Of a DNA stretch of 64,000 nucleotides, positions 54,190 through 63,300 are shown one piece after another. The notes under the pieces were generated by a model that was not told where the DNA came from, ran no database searches, and saw only the letters and a program-made list of their open reading frames with translations. Position numbers and translations under genes: made by a program. Every line of letters begins with the position of its first letter. The first letter of the stretch is position 1. The DNA comes from Sphingobacterium populi (GTDB lineage: Bacteria > Bacteroidota > Bacteroidia > Sphingobacteriales > Sphingobacteriaceae): NCBI RefSeq assembly GCF_001586775.1, contig NZ_LQXS01000002.1, forward strand, positions 1-64,000, in the 5' to 3' direction.

Positions 54190-54759
54190 TTGGCAAAAAG
54201 TAGCAATTTTGGTAATAGAGGTAGAGGGCCAATCCGTAAGAAGGAACCTGAACACCGCATCAATGAAAACATCCGCGTACCTGAAGTACGTTTAGTAGGT
54301 GATAATATTGAGCCTGGGATTTATCCCACTCGTAAAGCGGTAGAACTTGCTGATGAGTTGGAGTTGGATTTGGTGGAGATCTCTCCAAATGCCACGCCTC
54401 CGGTTTGTAAAATCATTGACTATAGTAAATTCGTTTACGAGCAAAAGAAAAAACAAAAGGAGATCAAGGCAAATGCCAAACAAACTGTCATCAAAGAGAT
54501 CCGTTTTGGACCAAACACCAGCGACCATGACTTCGAGTTTAAATTGAAGCATGCGATGAAGTTCTTAGAAAGTGGCGAGAAAGTTCGCGCTTACGTGCAC
54601 TTCAAGGGTCGGGCAATTGTGTTTAAGGAACAAGGGGAGATCTTATTGCTCCGCTTCGCGCAAGCTCTAGAAGACTATGGTAAAGTAGAATTGCTGCCTA
54701 AATTAGAAGGTAAGCGTATGTTCTTGACCCTAGCTCCGAAAGTAGCGGCTAAAAAATAA
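54190..54759 (+). CDS. infC: Translation initiation factor IF-3
   Basis: This 189-aa protein has the N-terminal IF3 domain ([63 protein letters not shown]) and the C-terminal domain ([48 protein letters not shown]). The only plausible start is TTG at 54190, 13 nt after the thrS stop; an in-frame stop lies at 54166 and the next ATG is far inside the domain. IF-3 discriminates against non-standard start codons and E. coli infC uses AUU for autoregulation, so the TTG may serve the same purpose. Confidence 0.96.
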   Translation: MAKSSNFGNRGRGPIRKKEPEHRINENIRVPEVRLVGDNIEPGIYPTRKAVELADELELDLVEISPNATPPVCKIIDYSKFVYEQKKKQKEIKANAKQTVIKEIRFGPNTSDHDFEFKLKHAMKFLESGEKVRAYVHFKGRAIVFKEQGEILLLRFAQALEDYGKVELLPKLEGKRMFLTLAPKVAAKK

Positions 54760-54793
54760 ACATCTAACAGATTGATATATAATTTTTAATATT

Positions 54794-54994
54794 ATGCCAA
54801 AAGTAAAAACCAATTCCAGCGCTAAAAAACGCTTTAAGCTAACTGGAACAGGTAAAATCGCAAGAAAAAGTGCCTTCAAAAGCCACATCTTGACTAAGAA
54901 AACGACTAAACAAAAACGTAACTTGACACAAACTAGTTATGTTCATGATGCTGATATGGGCAATGTGAAACGCATGCTTGCTATCGGTAAATAA
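54794..54994 (+). CDS. rpmI: 50S ribosomal protein L35
   Basis: This 66-aa, highly basic protein has the family start [21 protein letters not shown] and [16 protein letters not shown]. It is 34 nt after infC and followed by rplT, the standard order. Length is normal. Confidence 0.97.
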   Translation: MPKVKTNSSAKKRFKLTGTGKIARKSAFKSHILTKKTTKQKRNLTQTSYVHDADMGNVKRMLAIGK

Positions 54995-55087
54995 GTCCAC
55001 TTCATTAATAATAATTTTTTAACCAGGTTGTAGGTTGTAAGATTGCTGAGAAACGTAACGCCTTTAACCAAATAAAATTTCAACATT

Positions 55088-55432
55088 ATGCCACGTTCGG
55101 TTAACGCAGTAGCTTCGAGAAGAAGAAGAAAAAGAATCTTGAAATTAGCCAAAGGCTATTTCGGTTCACGTAGCAAAGTTTATACTATTGCTAAAAATAC
55201 AGTAGAAAAAGGTTTACAGTACGCTTACCGCGACCGTAAAACCAAAAAACGCGAGTTCAGAGCTTTATGGATCCAGCGTATCAATGCGGGCGCCCGTCAA
55301 CACGGTGTTTCGTATTCTCAACTAATTGGTAAATTGAATGCTAAAAACATCGGCTTAAACCGTAAGGTATTGGCTGACTTAGCAATGAACCACCCAGAAG
55401 CTTTCAAAGCAGTTGTAGACGCAGTAAAATAG
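55088..55432 (+). CDS. rplT: 50S ribosomal protein L20
   Basis: This 114-aa protein has [50 protein letters not shown] and [16 protein letters not shown], all typical of L20. L20 is an early assembly protein that in other phyla represses its own operon by binding leader RNA. The 93-nt spacer before it contains a tandem GGTTGTA GGTTGTA and partner sequences (TAACC), which might form structure, but no clear L20-type motif could be established. A strong terminator follows. Confidence 0.98.
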   Translation: MPRSVNAVASRRRRKRILKLAKGYFGSRSKVYTIAKNTVEKGLQYAYRDRKTKKREFRALWIQRINAGARQHGVSYSQLIGKLNAKNIGLNRKVLADLAMNHPEAFKAVVDAVK

Positions 55433-55467
55433 AGTTTAAAACCCGATATCAATTTGTTAGAGATATG

Positions 55468-55497
55468 AAAAAGGAACCTTCGGGTTCCTTTTTTTTT
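55468..55497 (+). terminator. Rho-independent terminator of thrS-infC-rpmI-rplT
   Basis: AAAAAGGAACC / GGTTCCTTTTT, 11-bp stem capped by a TTCG tetraloop and followed by a continued T run. Confidence 0.96.
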
Positions 55498-55605
55498 GCT
55501 TTCCATTTTATGAGGTACCTAGCTTAGGCAAGCTGCTATCTCTGTATCTTTTGTTTTCATGAATTAATTATTGACAACCTCATGAGAATGTTAAGAACTA
55601 AAAGG

Positions 55606-55762
55606 TATATTTGGCTGCCAAACTAATACTTTATGAAAAATTATTTCGCAGCTATTTTAGCGAATGGCTGGCGTACCATAAAAGGGAATGTACTTGTTCT
55701 TAGTGCCTTTTATTGCCTATTCAAGCCCTCCGTTTCCACACGTAGGAATATCGTTAACTTTG
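55606..55762 (+). promoter_or_regulatory. Two -7 elements near the start of the TIG-repeat lipoprotein gene
   Basis: TATATTTG at 55606-55613 ends 19 nt before the ATG at 55633. A second perfect box, TAACTTTG at 55755-55762, lies inside the open frame and 17 nt before an in-frame GTG at 55780. TTTC precedes the second box at an 18-nt spacing. Either may be used. Confidence 0.4.
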
Positions 55763-57438
55763 CGTTTTCAACACTAACTGTGCCACTTTTTTTCTTATAC
55801 TTTTTCTGTTTCCTAATTGTGGGAAGTTGTGCTAAAGAAGAGGTTCCTGAAAGATCTCGCATACAAACTTTAGCGATTGAGATACCTGCGCTGGGTGCTG
55901 CAGTTCTTCGTGGTACCATTACCGATCTGGGTACGGATGCAGGTATAGATCATGGATTTATTTATGGTTATTCTCCAGATCTTCCTTCTGGCGCACATAC
56001 TTCGGTCTCGTTAGGTGGAAATATTAAGTTAGGTGAGTTCCAGGCCAACATTGAAAATTTTGTTCCTGCTTCTGAATTATGGAGGGAGCCGATGATTTAC
56101 GCAAGAGCCTTTATTACTGATAGGCAGGGTACGAGATATGGAAGTACAATGAGTGCTAAAATTCCGATTCCTACAATGGTCGGTATTTATCCATCTATGG
56201 GTCAAGTAGGTGATACCGTTCGGTTGTCTGGTAAATTCCACTCCGCAGACGCAAAGCAGTCATCTGTTACTTTTTCTAACACATTGGCAAGTATTGTTCA
56301 TATTTCAGATACTAGTATATCGGTAATCGTTCCGGAAGATATTCCTGCATATCATGGCTGGACAGTTGATGTGAAAGCGAACATTGGCGGTATGTCAACT
56401 ACTATACAACATGGTTTTACAGTATTGGCCAAATTTTCTGACTTTTTCCCGAAAACCGGTCCAGTAGGTACGCCTATACAATTCACGGGGCACAATCTTC
56501 ATAACTATCCTTCGATGAATTTATTATCGTTTGCGATGGGCGGCGACGGAGTGCCTATAAATTGGGATGGCGTGTTTTATGTGCCTTTTACCGTGCAAGA
56601 AAGATCAAAAATTACCGCGATAATAAACGGTAGACCATACGAATTTCCTGATCAATTTGTTGTCACACCACCAGAAATAGTTTCTTTCGATCAATCTACA
56701 GCTTTTTCAGGCAGAACGGTTTCGTTAAAAGTCAAAGGTATGGCGAGTTTTTCCAAAACATCTCCAAATGGGGCACGACCTCAAGTTAGGGTAGGCACTG
56801 GCTCCTTTCAGGATTTGATGTGGGAACCAGATAATGTCTTTTTTGAAGTGCCGTTGGCAACTCCAGAAGGCGATCATACGGTTTATATCAAAGTAGGGCC
56901 GCATTTGTTGTCATCCAGAGATAAGCTGAAGATTATTGGATATTCAGCCACGCGCTTTAGCCCCTCAACAGCATTCCCAGGTAACACCATTAAGATAGAA
57001 GGTAGATTTGAGGCAGGTCAGCATTACAGAGTTTTGGTTGGTAATACGGTAGTTGATGGATACGCTACATCGTCCACTGTACTTACTACTACCGTTCCAT
57101 CTGGTCTTTCTGGGAAAGTTAATATTATAGTCGAGACACCAGTAAAACGTATTTTAGTTCCTGGCGAATTATCAATTATGGCGCCCACGTTCGCGTCATT
57201 TTCTCCAAATTCAGGTGTGCCAGGTACGGAGATAACTATTTTGGGAACCGGGTTTAATGTTGAAAATGGTTGGACAGCTGTTGACTTTGGTAGTGTAACT
57301 GTAATACCGATTAGTGTTTCTGAAAAGATGATCAAAGTGGCTGTTCCTTCGAATGTTCCGCCTGGCGCAATGAAATTATCCGTCCTCACAAATGGCCAAA
57401 GAGTAACGCATAATACTAATTTTGTACTAACGAATTAA
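55633..57438 (+). CDS. Lipoprotein with IPT/TIG repeats
   Basis: This is a 601-aa protein from the ATG at 55633. A lipobox FLIVGSC with Cys66 follows a long hydrophobic stretch LTVPLFFLYFFCFLIV, so about 45 residues precede the real signal sequence, an unusual arrangement. A GTG at 55780 would give a shorter 17-residue signal but without basic residues. The mature part holds a first beta domain and then several immunoglobulin-like IPT/TIG repeats (GIYPSMGQVGDTVRLSGKF, DFFPKTGPVGTPIQFTGHNL, SPNSGVPGTEITILGTGFN). TIG-repeat lipoproteins in Bacteroidota often bind glycans at the surface alongside SusCD, but no SusCD pair is adjacent here. Function unknown. Confidence 0.82.
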   Translation: MKNYFAAILANGWRTIKGNVLVLSAFYCLFKPSVSTRRNIVNFAFSTLTVPLFFLYFFCFLIVGSCAKEEVPERSRIQTLAIEIPALGAAVLRGTITDLGTDAGIDHGFIYGYSPDLPSGAHTSVSLGGNIKLGEFQANIENFVPASELWREPMIYARAFITDRQGTRYGSTMSAKIPIPTMVGIYPSMGQVGDTVRLSGKFHSADAKQSSVTFSNTLASIVHISDTSISVIVPEDIPAYHGWTVDVKANIGGMSTTIQHGFTVLAKFSDFFPKTGPVGTPIQFTGHNLHNYPSMNLLSFAMGGDGVPINWDGVFYVPFTVQERSKITAIINGRPYEFPDQFVVTPPEIVSFDQSTAFSGRTVSLKVKGMASFSKTSPNGARPQVRVGTGSFQDLMWEPDNVFFEVPLATPEGDHTVYIKVGPHLLSSRDKLKIIGYSATRFSPSTAFPGNTIKIEGRFEAGQHYRVLVGNTVVDGYATSSTVLTTTVPSGLSGKVNIIVETPVKRILVPGELSIMAPTFASFSPNSGVPGTEITILGTGFNVENGWTAVDFGSVTVIPISVSEKMIKVAVPSNVPPGAMKLSVLTNGQRVTHNTNFVLTN

Positions 57439-57537
57439 AATCTTAGTACTAAATTTATGTGATTTGTGACGAACGCCGTTATCGAGTGGAACTATGTAAA
57501 TCTGCAGGTTAATTATAACAAAACAATGAAGCTACTC

Positions 57538-58089
57538 TTAACTGTAATTCTCAATCGTCTTGAGTAGATTCTTATAAAAATAAGTGGTACTGCATAATTC
57601 GCCATTAGGTAACATGGCGTAATCGGGAATATTTCCGACCTCGATCCAGCCGCATTTTTGATATAAGTAATGAGCAGCACTGCCCGTCACGGTATCCAAT
57701 ACAAGGACAAGCCTGTTTTGAGCTAAAGCGATTTTCTCGATTTCTATTAAAAGTTGCTCGGCAATACCCTTGCGTCTATGCTCCGAATGCACCATCATTT
57801 TTGCTATGTCAGCCCTGTGCGTTTGATTCTTAGGTAGGTAGGTCTGTAATTGCACCGTTCCTACTACTTGATGAGTATTGGATTCTCGAGCGAGTAATAG
57901 TACAACCTTTCCCTGAGACGACTTATCAAGAACTTGATTCCAGAATTGTCGGGCATCTGTCTGCGTTACATTGCGCATAAAACCGATAGATGCACCATTC
58001 CTTACGCTGTCTATTGTAAGATCTGCGAGATCTTGAATTATGGTTTTATCATCGTCCGATACTCGTTCAATATGATAAAGTTCGTTCAT
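57538..58089 (-). CDS. GNAT-family N-acetyltransferase
   Basis: This 183-aa protein has the GNAT fold: acyl-CoA-binding segment VHSEHRRKGIAEQLLIEIE (R/Q-x-x-G-x-G/A), preceded by strand VVGTVQLQTYL and followed by LVLVLDTVTGSAAHYLYQKCGWIEVG. Substrate cannot be predicted. It follows the metallophosphoesterase gene on the same strand after about 80 nt but need not be cotranscribed. Confidence 0.88.
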   Translation of the reverse strand: MNELYHIERVSDDDKTIIQDLADLTIDSVRNGASIGFMRNVTQTDARQFWNQVLDKSSQGKVVLLLARESNTHQVVGTVQLQTYLPKNQTHRADIAKMMVHSEHRRKGIAEQLLIEIEKIALAQNRLVLVLDTVTGSAAHYLYQKCGWIEVGNIPDYAMLPNGELCSTTYFYKNLLKTIENYS

Positions 58090-58167
58090 AGTGGGTGAAT
58101 GTGCTTTGGTTCATTTAAATATAAATGATATTTTGCCAAATACTAGTGGTTTACATCTATTAAAAGA

Positions 58168-59349
58168 TCATTTAGATCGTTTCAACCTCAACACCGTAAT
58201 TTCTGGCCACATACCAATCCGTCCTTTGAGACCATGATAACCAAATCCACGATTGACATAAAGATATTTGCCATCACTTTGATAGAGCCCCGCCCAGCGT
58301 TTGTAAAAATACTGAATCGGACTCCACTTGAATCCAAATAGCTCAATGCCAAACTGCATACCGTGCGTGTGTCCTGCTAGTGTGAGATGTACGTGCTGCT
58401 CTTGATCTACACTGACCTCATCCCAATGTGAAGGATCATGCGACATCAATATTTTAAATATGCCAGTAGGGAGTGATGCAGTTGCTTTGCGTAAATCACC
58501 ATATTGTTGGAAGCCTTTCTTACCCCAGTTTTCGACACCGACTAAAGCGATCGATTCGCGATCTTTTTCGATTAGTGTTGCTTGGTTTAATAGCAAATGG
58601 AATCCCATCTCCTGATGCACTACTTTCAATCGTTCGAGATTAGCTATTTTGGCCGTTTGACTTTCCCATTGTATATAATCGCCATAATCGTGATTGCCCA
58701 ATACCGAGTATTTGCCATAAGGAGCATGTAGCTGAGCAAACGCTGAAATCCATGGATCCATTTCTGAAGCCGCATGATTTACCAAATCTCCTGTGAATAG
58801 CAAAAGATCACTTTGCTGTGCGTTGGCTAGGTCGATGCCCTTTTGCACTTGCTTTTCGTTTGTGAAGCTTCCGACATGAATATCTGATATTTGAGTGATT
58901 GTAAAGCCATCGAAGGAGGAGGGGAGATCTTCAAAATAAAGTGTTGTGTTGTGCACGCGGTAAAAATGCTTACCTCGCGTCAATCCAAAAATTACCACTA
59001 GAAGCACAAGTACGGCTAGAAACAAGACCAATTCGCTCACGTAAAAACTTCGGCCGGGAAAACCTCTGAACAGACGAGTAATATCCTCAATCAGGAGTAG
59101 AGGAGTAACTACTAGTTTTGGTATAGCCAGAGACAGTAGAACTGTAAATAAACCAGTTAGCCAGCGTTGTGCGCGCTGCAACTGACGGCCTGCTACAAGT
59201 ATGGAAATCAATCCTGAGATCAGTAATATATCGATCAGCCAATACGCGATGTGAACAGATACTAAATCCGTAACCGTGATGATGGCTTGGTAAAAGTAAA
59301 TATCGACTACAAAAAAGAGTGCTAAAAATAAAGTAAGTCGGCTGGCCAT
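58168..59349 (-). CDS. Membrane-anchored metallophosphoesterase (YaeI-like)
   Basis: This 393-aa protein has about four N-terminal membrane helices (residues 1-145) and a calcineurin-type phosphoesterase domain with the full motif set: QISDIHVGS, FTGDLVNH, LGNHDYGD, MSHDPSH and LAGHTHGMQFG. Related proteins hydrolyse UDP-sugar or phosphodiester lipids. The ATG at 59349 (MASRLTLF) is preferred. An in-frame ATG at 59388 lies within the sucD terminator hairpin and would put 13 extra residues before the first helix. Confidence 0.88.
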   Translation of the reverse strand: MASRLTLFLALFFVVDIYFYQAIITVTDLVSVHIAYWLIDILLISGLISILVAGRQLQRAQRWLTGLFTVLLSLAIPKLVVTPLLLIEDITRLFRGFPGRSFYVSELVLFLAVLVLLVVIFGLTRGKHFYRVHNTTLYFEDLPSSFDGFTITQISDIHVGSFTNEKQVQKGIDLANAQQSDLLLFTGDLVNHAASEMDPWISAFAQLHAPYGKYSVLGNHDYGDYIQWESQTAKIANLERLKVVHQEMGFHLLLNQATLIEKDRESIALVGVENWGKKGFQQYGDLRKATASLPTGIFKILMSHDPSHWDEVSVDQEQHVHLTLAGHTHGMQFGIELFGFKWSPIQYFYKRWAGLYQSDGKYLYVNRGFGYHGLKGRIGMWPEITVLRLKRSK

Positions 59350-59374
59350 ATCGCGGACAATTTTTGAAACCCAA

Positions 59375-59406
59375 AAAAAGCCGAGCATTTTTATGCTCGG
59401 CTTTTT
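59375..59406 (-). terminator. Terminator of sucD
   Basis: AAAAAGCCGAGCAT / ATGCTCGGCTTTTT, 14-bp perfect stem with a TTTT loop and T runs on both strands. It lies 28 nt beyond the sucD stop. Confidence 0.93.
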
Positions 59407-59433
59407 AAATATACGATTAAATCCTAAGAAGGA

Positions 59434-60306
59434 TTATTTTGCTAATTCTTCTGCAATAGCTTTACCAATTTCAGCTGGAGATTCAACGACACGAATACCA
59501 CACTCTGCCATAATTTTCATCTTAGCAGCAGCTGTATCATCTGCTCCACCTACGATGGCTCCGGCGTGACCCATACGGCGTCCCGGAGGCGCAGTTTGTC
59601 CAGCGATAAAGCCAACGACTGGTTTAGTTCCGTGTTCTTTAATCCACCGTGCAGCTTCTGCTTCCATACCACCACCGATTTCACCAATCATGATGATGCC
59701 TTCCGTTTCCGGATCGTTCATCAATAATTCCACGGCTTCTTTAGTAGTTGTACCAATGATTGGGTCACCACCGATACCGATAGCAGTGGTAATACCTAAG
59801 CCAGCTTTTACAGTTTGATCTACGGCTTCGTATGTCAATGTACCAGATTTAGATACAACACCTACTTTACCTTTTTTGAAGATGAAACCTGGCATGATGC
59901 CGATTTTTGCTTCTTCTGCTGTAATGATACCGGGACAGTTTGGTCCGATTAGACGAGAATTTTTATCACTCAAATATGATTTTACTTCAATCATATCTTT
60001 TGTTGGGATACCTTCCGTAATACATACAATAACGCCAACACCAGCAGCTGCAGCTTCCATGATCGCGTCTGCTGCGAATGCAGGAGGTACGAAGATGATT
60101 GATACATTTGCTCCAGTCTCATCTACGGCATCTTGCACAGTGTTGAATACAGGACGATCAAGGTGTTTTTGTCCGCCTTTTCCTGGAGTAACACCACCTA
60201 CCAAATTGGTTCCGTACTCGATCATTTGAGTAGCGTGGTACGTTCCTTCGTTACCAGTGAACCCCTGTACAATAACTTTAGAATCTTTATTGACTAATAC
60301 GCTCAT
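59434..60306 (-). CDS. sucD: Succinyl-CoA ligase, alpha subunit
   Basis: This 290-aa TCA-cycle enzyme has a CoA-binding Rossmann domain ([32 protein letters not shown]), the ligase domain with [19 protein letters not shown] and GEIGG, and the phosphorylated histidine His247 in [11 protein letters not shown]. Length is normal. sucC is not adjacent. Promoter elements TTTC-N19-TAGCTTTG lie just upstream. Confidence 0.98.
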   Translation of the reverse strand: MSVLVNKDSKVIVQGFTGNEGTYHATQMIEYGTNLVGGVTPGKGGQKHLDRPVFNTVQDAVDETGANVSIIFVPPAFAADAIMEAAAAGVGVIVCITEGIPTKDMIEVKSYLSDKNSRLIGPNCPGIITAEEAKIGIMPGFIFKKGKVGVVSKSGTLTYEAVDQTVKAGLGITTAIGIGGDPIIGTTTKEAVELLMNDPETEGIIMIGEIGGGMEAEAARWIKEHGTKPVVGFIAGQTAPPGRRMGHAGAIVGGADDTAAAKMKIMAECGIRVVESPAEIGKAIAEELAK

Positions 60307-60328
60307 TTTTCAGTTTTATTTTGCCTAG

Positions 60329-60359
60329 CAAAGCTACTATTTTGTCGGGACTTCTGAAA
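60329..60359 (-). promoter_or_regulatory. Promoter of sucD
   Basis: On the minus strand TTTC (60359-60356), a 19-nt spacer and TAGCTTTG (60336-60329): perfect -7, one-mismatch -33. The leader is about 17-20 nt. Confidence 0.6.
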
Positions 60360-60380
60360 ACATTGCTTTGGCCATTTTTG

Positions 60381-60920
60381 TTATTTCTTTGCGAATTTTA
60401 TCTTGGAGATAAAGTCCCACAACACGATGCCCATCGTGACCGAAACGTTAAAAGAATGCTTGGTGCCAAATTGTGGAATCTCTAATGTAGCATCAGATGC
60501 TGCAATTACATCTTCCTCTACACCGTGTACCTCGTTGCCAAATACAAAAGCATATTGTTGTGTGTCTTCCGGTGCAAAGTTCTGCAACTGTATGCTATTC
60601 GAAGTCTGCTCGACCGCAATAACAGTATAGCCGGCATCTCGCAATTTCTCAACGGCCTCTAAAGTACTTGCCTGATGTGACCATGTCACAGATTTTGTAG
60701 CGCCAAGTGCCGTTTTTTCAATTTCGCGATGCGGAGGTGTGCCCGTGATACCACATAGCACGATCTGTTGTATATTTAATGCATCTGCAGTACGAAACGC
60801 TGAACCTACGTTATGCATGCTTCGTACATTGTCTAAGACAAACACTACGGGCAATTTTTCTTGTTGTTTAAACGTATCGATGTCTACACGATTTAATTGT
60901 TCAAGCGATAATTTTTGCAT
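60381..60920 (-). CDS. TrmH/SpoU-family RNA 2'-O-methyltransferase
   Basis: This 179-aa SPOUT methyltransferase has motif 1 VRSMHNVGSAFRTADALNI, motif 2 AFVFGNEVHGVEEDVI and motif 3 LEIPQFGTKHSFNVSVTMGIVLWDF, the trefoil-knot AdoMet site. Catalytic Arg and Asn of motif 1 are present. It methylates ribose in tRNA or rRNA; the target nucleotide is not predictable. There is no N-terminal substrate-binding domain. The -7 box ends 4 nt before the ATG. Confidence 0.92.
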   Translation of the reverse strand: MQKLSLEQLNRVDIDTFKQQEKLPVVFVLDNVRSMHNVGSAFRTADALNIQQIVLCGITGTPPHREIEKTALGATKSVTWSHQASTLEAVEKLRDAGYTVIAVEQTSNSIQLQNFAPEDTQQYAFVFGNEVHGVEEDVIAASDATLEIPQFGTKHSFNVSVTMGIVLWDFISKIKFAKK

Positions 60921-60924
60921 GAAT

Positions 60925-60932
60925 CAAAAGTA
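60925..60932 (-). promoter_or_regulatory. -7 element abutting the TrmH-family gene
   Basis: TACTTTTG on the minus strand, then ATTC, then the ATG at 60920. TTTT lies at the -33 distance (N19). A leaderless mRNA is predicted. Confidence 0.6.
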
Positions 60933-60959
60933 AGGAGTATTATGAAAAGATAAAAAGAT

Positions 60960-60990
60960 TTTGAATAATGGATTATCTATACTATTTTTG
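60960..60990 (+). promoter_or_regulatory. Promoter of rpsT
   Basis: TTTG (60960-60963), exactly 19 nt, TATTTTTG (60983-60990): a perfect match to the Bacteroidota consensus. The leader is about 40 nt. Confidence 0.8.
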
Positions 60991-61038
60991 CATTCCAAAT
61001 TGAGTACAGAAATAATAAAAATACTATAGCTAAGAAAG

Positions 61039-61293
61039 ATGGCAAATCATAAATCCGCGATCAAAAGAATTAGATCAAACGCTGCGAAGCGCTTGAGAAA
61101 CCGTTACCAAGCAAAGACTACGCGTAACGCAATCAAGAAACTACGTACTACAACTTCTCAAGAAGAAGCACAAGCTTTGTTGCCTCGTGTAATTTCTATG
61201 TTGGATCGTTTGGCAAAGAAAAACGTTATTCACAAGAAAAAAGCATCTAACAACAAGTCTAAATTGACTAAGTTCGTTAATAAGTTAGCATAA
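61039..61293 (+). CDS. rpsT: 30S ribosomal protein S20
   Basis: This 84-aa, very basic helical protein starts [23 protein letters not shown], typical of S20, and ends [18 protein letters not shown]. It is monocistronic, with a consensus promoter and a strong terminator. Confidence 0.98.
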   Translation: MANHKSAIKRIRSNAAKRLRNRYQAKTTRNAIKKLRTTTSQEEAQALLPRVISMLDRLAKKNVIHKKKASNNKSKLTKFVNKLA

Positions 61294-61316
61294 CTTTTAG
61301 CTTTTTATCATACAAG

Positions 61317-61345
61317 AAAGGGTGTATTTTCATACACCCTTTTCC
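61317..61345. terminator. Terminator between rpsT and the convergent DUF1080 gene
   Basis: AAAGGGTGTAT / ATACACCCTTT, 11-bp stem with a TTTC loop, followed by TTCC on plus and TTTCTTG on minus. It probably serves rpsT and, less strongly, the opposite gene. Confidence 0.88.
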
Positions 61346-61361
61346 TGTTTGTAGTCCATTG

Positions 61362-62237
61362 CTACGGCTTTTTTTGCTGAATCTGTTTTACGATTCTGTC
61401 AATATCTGCCGGACTATTTTTGTAGTCACTTAAATCGTACAATTCTACTTTTCGGAAATCGACCGGATGGCTTTCACTCTGAAGATAGATATATCCTTCA
61501 GTCAGCGCTTTTCCATCCTGTTTTTGCTTTGCATCGTGAGCCAATACATTATCGCCACCTATTTGCGGTTTTGAATAAGATAAGACAACTTTATCTTCCA
61601 AGATATGCTGTATTAGCGAATCTCCTAACACTAAGAAATCTGCCGTTACCCATTGGTCACCATGATAGGTCTTAGAAGTTGAATTGATGCAATGTGGCGT
61701 GAATAGCTTTTCATCAATAACCACATTGGTCCCCGGTGTACAAAGATTAGAAGTAGTTCGTTCGGTTGTGCCATCTCCGCCCAACATTTGGCCTTCGACA
61801 GAAATTGGAAAATCCTGATCTTTTAACATAGTTGCTGGATCTTGCCCATGCAACATTGCTCCCGAATTGCGCCATGCCCAGCCTTCGCCACCTTTGGTCT
61901 GCTCATCTACAAAACGGTATTCGATGCGTAGATAATAATAACTATAGGGAGTGTTGTATGCAAGATGTCCATATTGCTGATTAAATTCATCGTAACCGCC
62001 GTCATACCTCACCTTCAATAGTCCATCCTCTACGCGGAAGGTATTCGCATAATTGTCACCTGTTTCGTGATATCGAATTTTTGGGATCCAATCATTCATA
62101 TCTTTCCCATTGAAAAGACTGATCGCCGTTGGAATAGAATCTTGGTCGGTTGTTTTTGAGCTAGAATTGCCAGATGTATTACAAGAAAGTAAGACAGCCA
62201 TTCCGGCAGCGAGCATTGCGCCCATTTTAAGTTTCAT
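61362..62237 (-). CDS. DUF1080 / 3-keto-disaccharide hydrolase-domain lipoprotein
   Basis: This 291-aa lipoprotein (Cys19 in AVLLSCN) has one concanavalin-like beta-sandwich of the DUF1080 family: LFNGKDMNDWIPK near the start of the domain, then VEDGLLKVRYDG, YYYLRIEYRF, AWRNSGAMLHGQ and ISVEGQMLGGDG. Members of this family are linked to 3-keto-glycoside hydrolysis in Bacteroidota. An AraC regulator lies just upstream on the same strand (24-nt gap), so the pair probably responds to a sugar. The actual substrate is unknown. Confidence 0.88.
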   Translation of the reverse strand: MKLKMGAMLAAGMAVLLSCNTSGNSSSKTTDQDSIPTAISLFNGKDMNDWIPKIRYHETGDNYANTFRVEDGLLKVRYDGGYDEFNQQYGHLAYNTPYSYYYLRIEYRFVDEQTKGGEGWAWRNSGAMLHGQDPATMLKDQDFPISVEGQMLGGDGTTERTTSNLCTPGTNVVIDEKLFTPHCINSTSKTYHGDQWVTADFLVLGDSLIQHILEDKVVLSYSKPQIGGDNVLAHDAKQKQDGKALTEGYIYLQSESHPVDFRKVELYDLSDYKNSPADIDRIVKQIQQKKP

Positions 62238-62261
62238 AGTAGGGTAGTTTTATATAATGTA

Positions 62262-63074
62262 TTAAATAATAGATTCTTTGTTTTTGACGTACTCGCTCGG
62301 TCGCACACCTACAATTTTATAAAATGTATTGCTAAACGTAGGAAGGCTGCTATAGCCCACGCGCGCAGCTACTTGTTGTACGCTCATTTTGTCGTTTAGT
62401 AAGTATTTTAAGGCAGTGAGCATGCGCAAAATAGTATAGTATTGTATGAAGGACATACCCAGATCTTTCTGAAACAAACGAGCCAAGGTGCGCTCACTGA
62501 AGTGAAACCTATTTGCCAAATCCTTAAAACTGACTAATTCGGCAATGTGCTCTTCCAGATACGCTACCATTTCTCGCAGCTTAACGTTTTTGGGATAGGG
62601 TAGTGAAAGCGATAAATTAGAACTAGAAAGTTCTGGTAACAGTAATTTAAAAGACTTTGCGATGGTATAATTTATGGTGTCCGATGGTAGTATATTTCCA
62701 TTCCAGCGATTGGTGTACATGATCAGTTCCATCAACAGGTCGGTTACCGGATAAATGCCCACTTGCTTGAAAAAGTCGCCGTCTGTATCGAAAGTAGGGA
62801 AATACAGATTGCGCATAATTACTTCTGGACTACTGGGATGAATGCTATGTCTCACGCCCGGCGGAATCCAGATGTAATGCCTTGCAGGAAGAAAATAGGA
62901 TTTTTCAATTGTCTTTAAAAAAACCATTCCACCCTCCGTATACAGAAATTGCCCCTTGCGATGATCATGTTCGCTAATGAACTCTTCACCCATCACGGCA
63001 TGATGACAATAAATACTATCAGGTTGAAGATCTACCTCGGTGATATAGTACTTATTCACATAGCTGTTTGTCAT
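62262..63074 (-). CDS. AraC-family transcriptional regulator
   Basis: This 270-aa protein has an N-terminal cupin-like sensor (about 1-140, with EHDHRKGQFLYTEGG and the HYIWIPPGVRHSIHPS metal/ligand-site-like motif) and a C-terminal double helix-turn-helix (about 175-268: FKDLANRFHFSERTLARLFQKDLGMSFIQYY, VQQVAARVGYSSLPTFSNTFYKIVGVRPSEYV). The ATG at 63074 is preferred; the open frame continues to a TTG at 63125. It may control the DUF1080 gene downstream and possibly the divergent CoA-transferase gene. Confidence 0.9.
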   Translation of the reverse strand: MTNSYVNKYYITEVDLQPDSIYCHHAVMGEEFISEHDHRKGQFLYTEGGMVFLKTIEKSYFLPARHYIWIPPGVRHSIHPSSPEVIMRNLYFPTFDTDGDFFKQVGIYPVTDLLMELIMYTNRWNGNILPSDTINYTIAKSFKLLLPELSSSNLSLSLPYPKNVKLREMVAYLEEHIAELVSFKDLANRFHFSERTLARLFQKDLGMSFIQYYTILRMLTALKYLLNDKMSVQQVAARVGYSSLPTFSNTFYKIVGVRPSEYVKNKESII

Positions 63075-63267
63075 ACGGTGGTTTTTGCTAGGCTTAAATA
63101 TCCCTTTTTTAGTTGGATTTATCAAATGAAGCTCACATGATACGTCTTCCAGTTCAATAGTAGGCAGTATTTAGTATTCGAAAAAGTCAAAGTGTTATTG
63201 CGAGATGTTAATCATGCGTTCGCAAAAAGATAATTAAATACTAATTGCGTAAATTTAGATAGTTCCG

Positions 63268-63300
63268 CCCTATTTCGGTAGTTAGAAAATAGGGGGCTTT
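63268..63300 (+). promoter_or_regulatory. Terminator-like hairpin in the leader of the acetyl-CoA hydrolase gene
   Basis: CCCTATTT (63268-63275) / AAATAGGG (63287-63294), 8-bp stem with an 11-nt loop, followed by GGCTTTTAC. It lies about 27 nt before the ATG at 63327. The short T run makes termination doubtful; it could be an attenuator or a translation-modulating stem. Confidence 0.4.

Noticed and set aside
54995..55087. L20-type autoregulatory leader between rpmI and rplT
   Set aside because: Some short repeats (GGTTGTA twice) and possible pairings exist, but no stable structure matching known L20 leaders could be drawn by eye.
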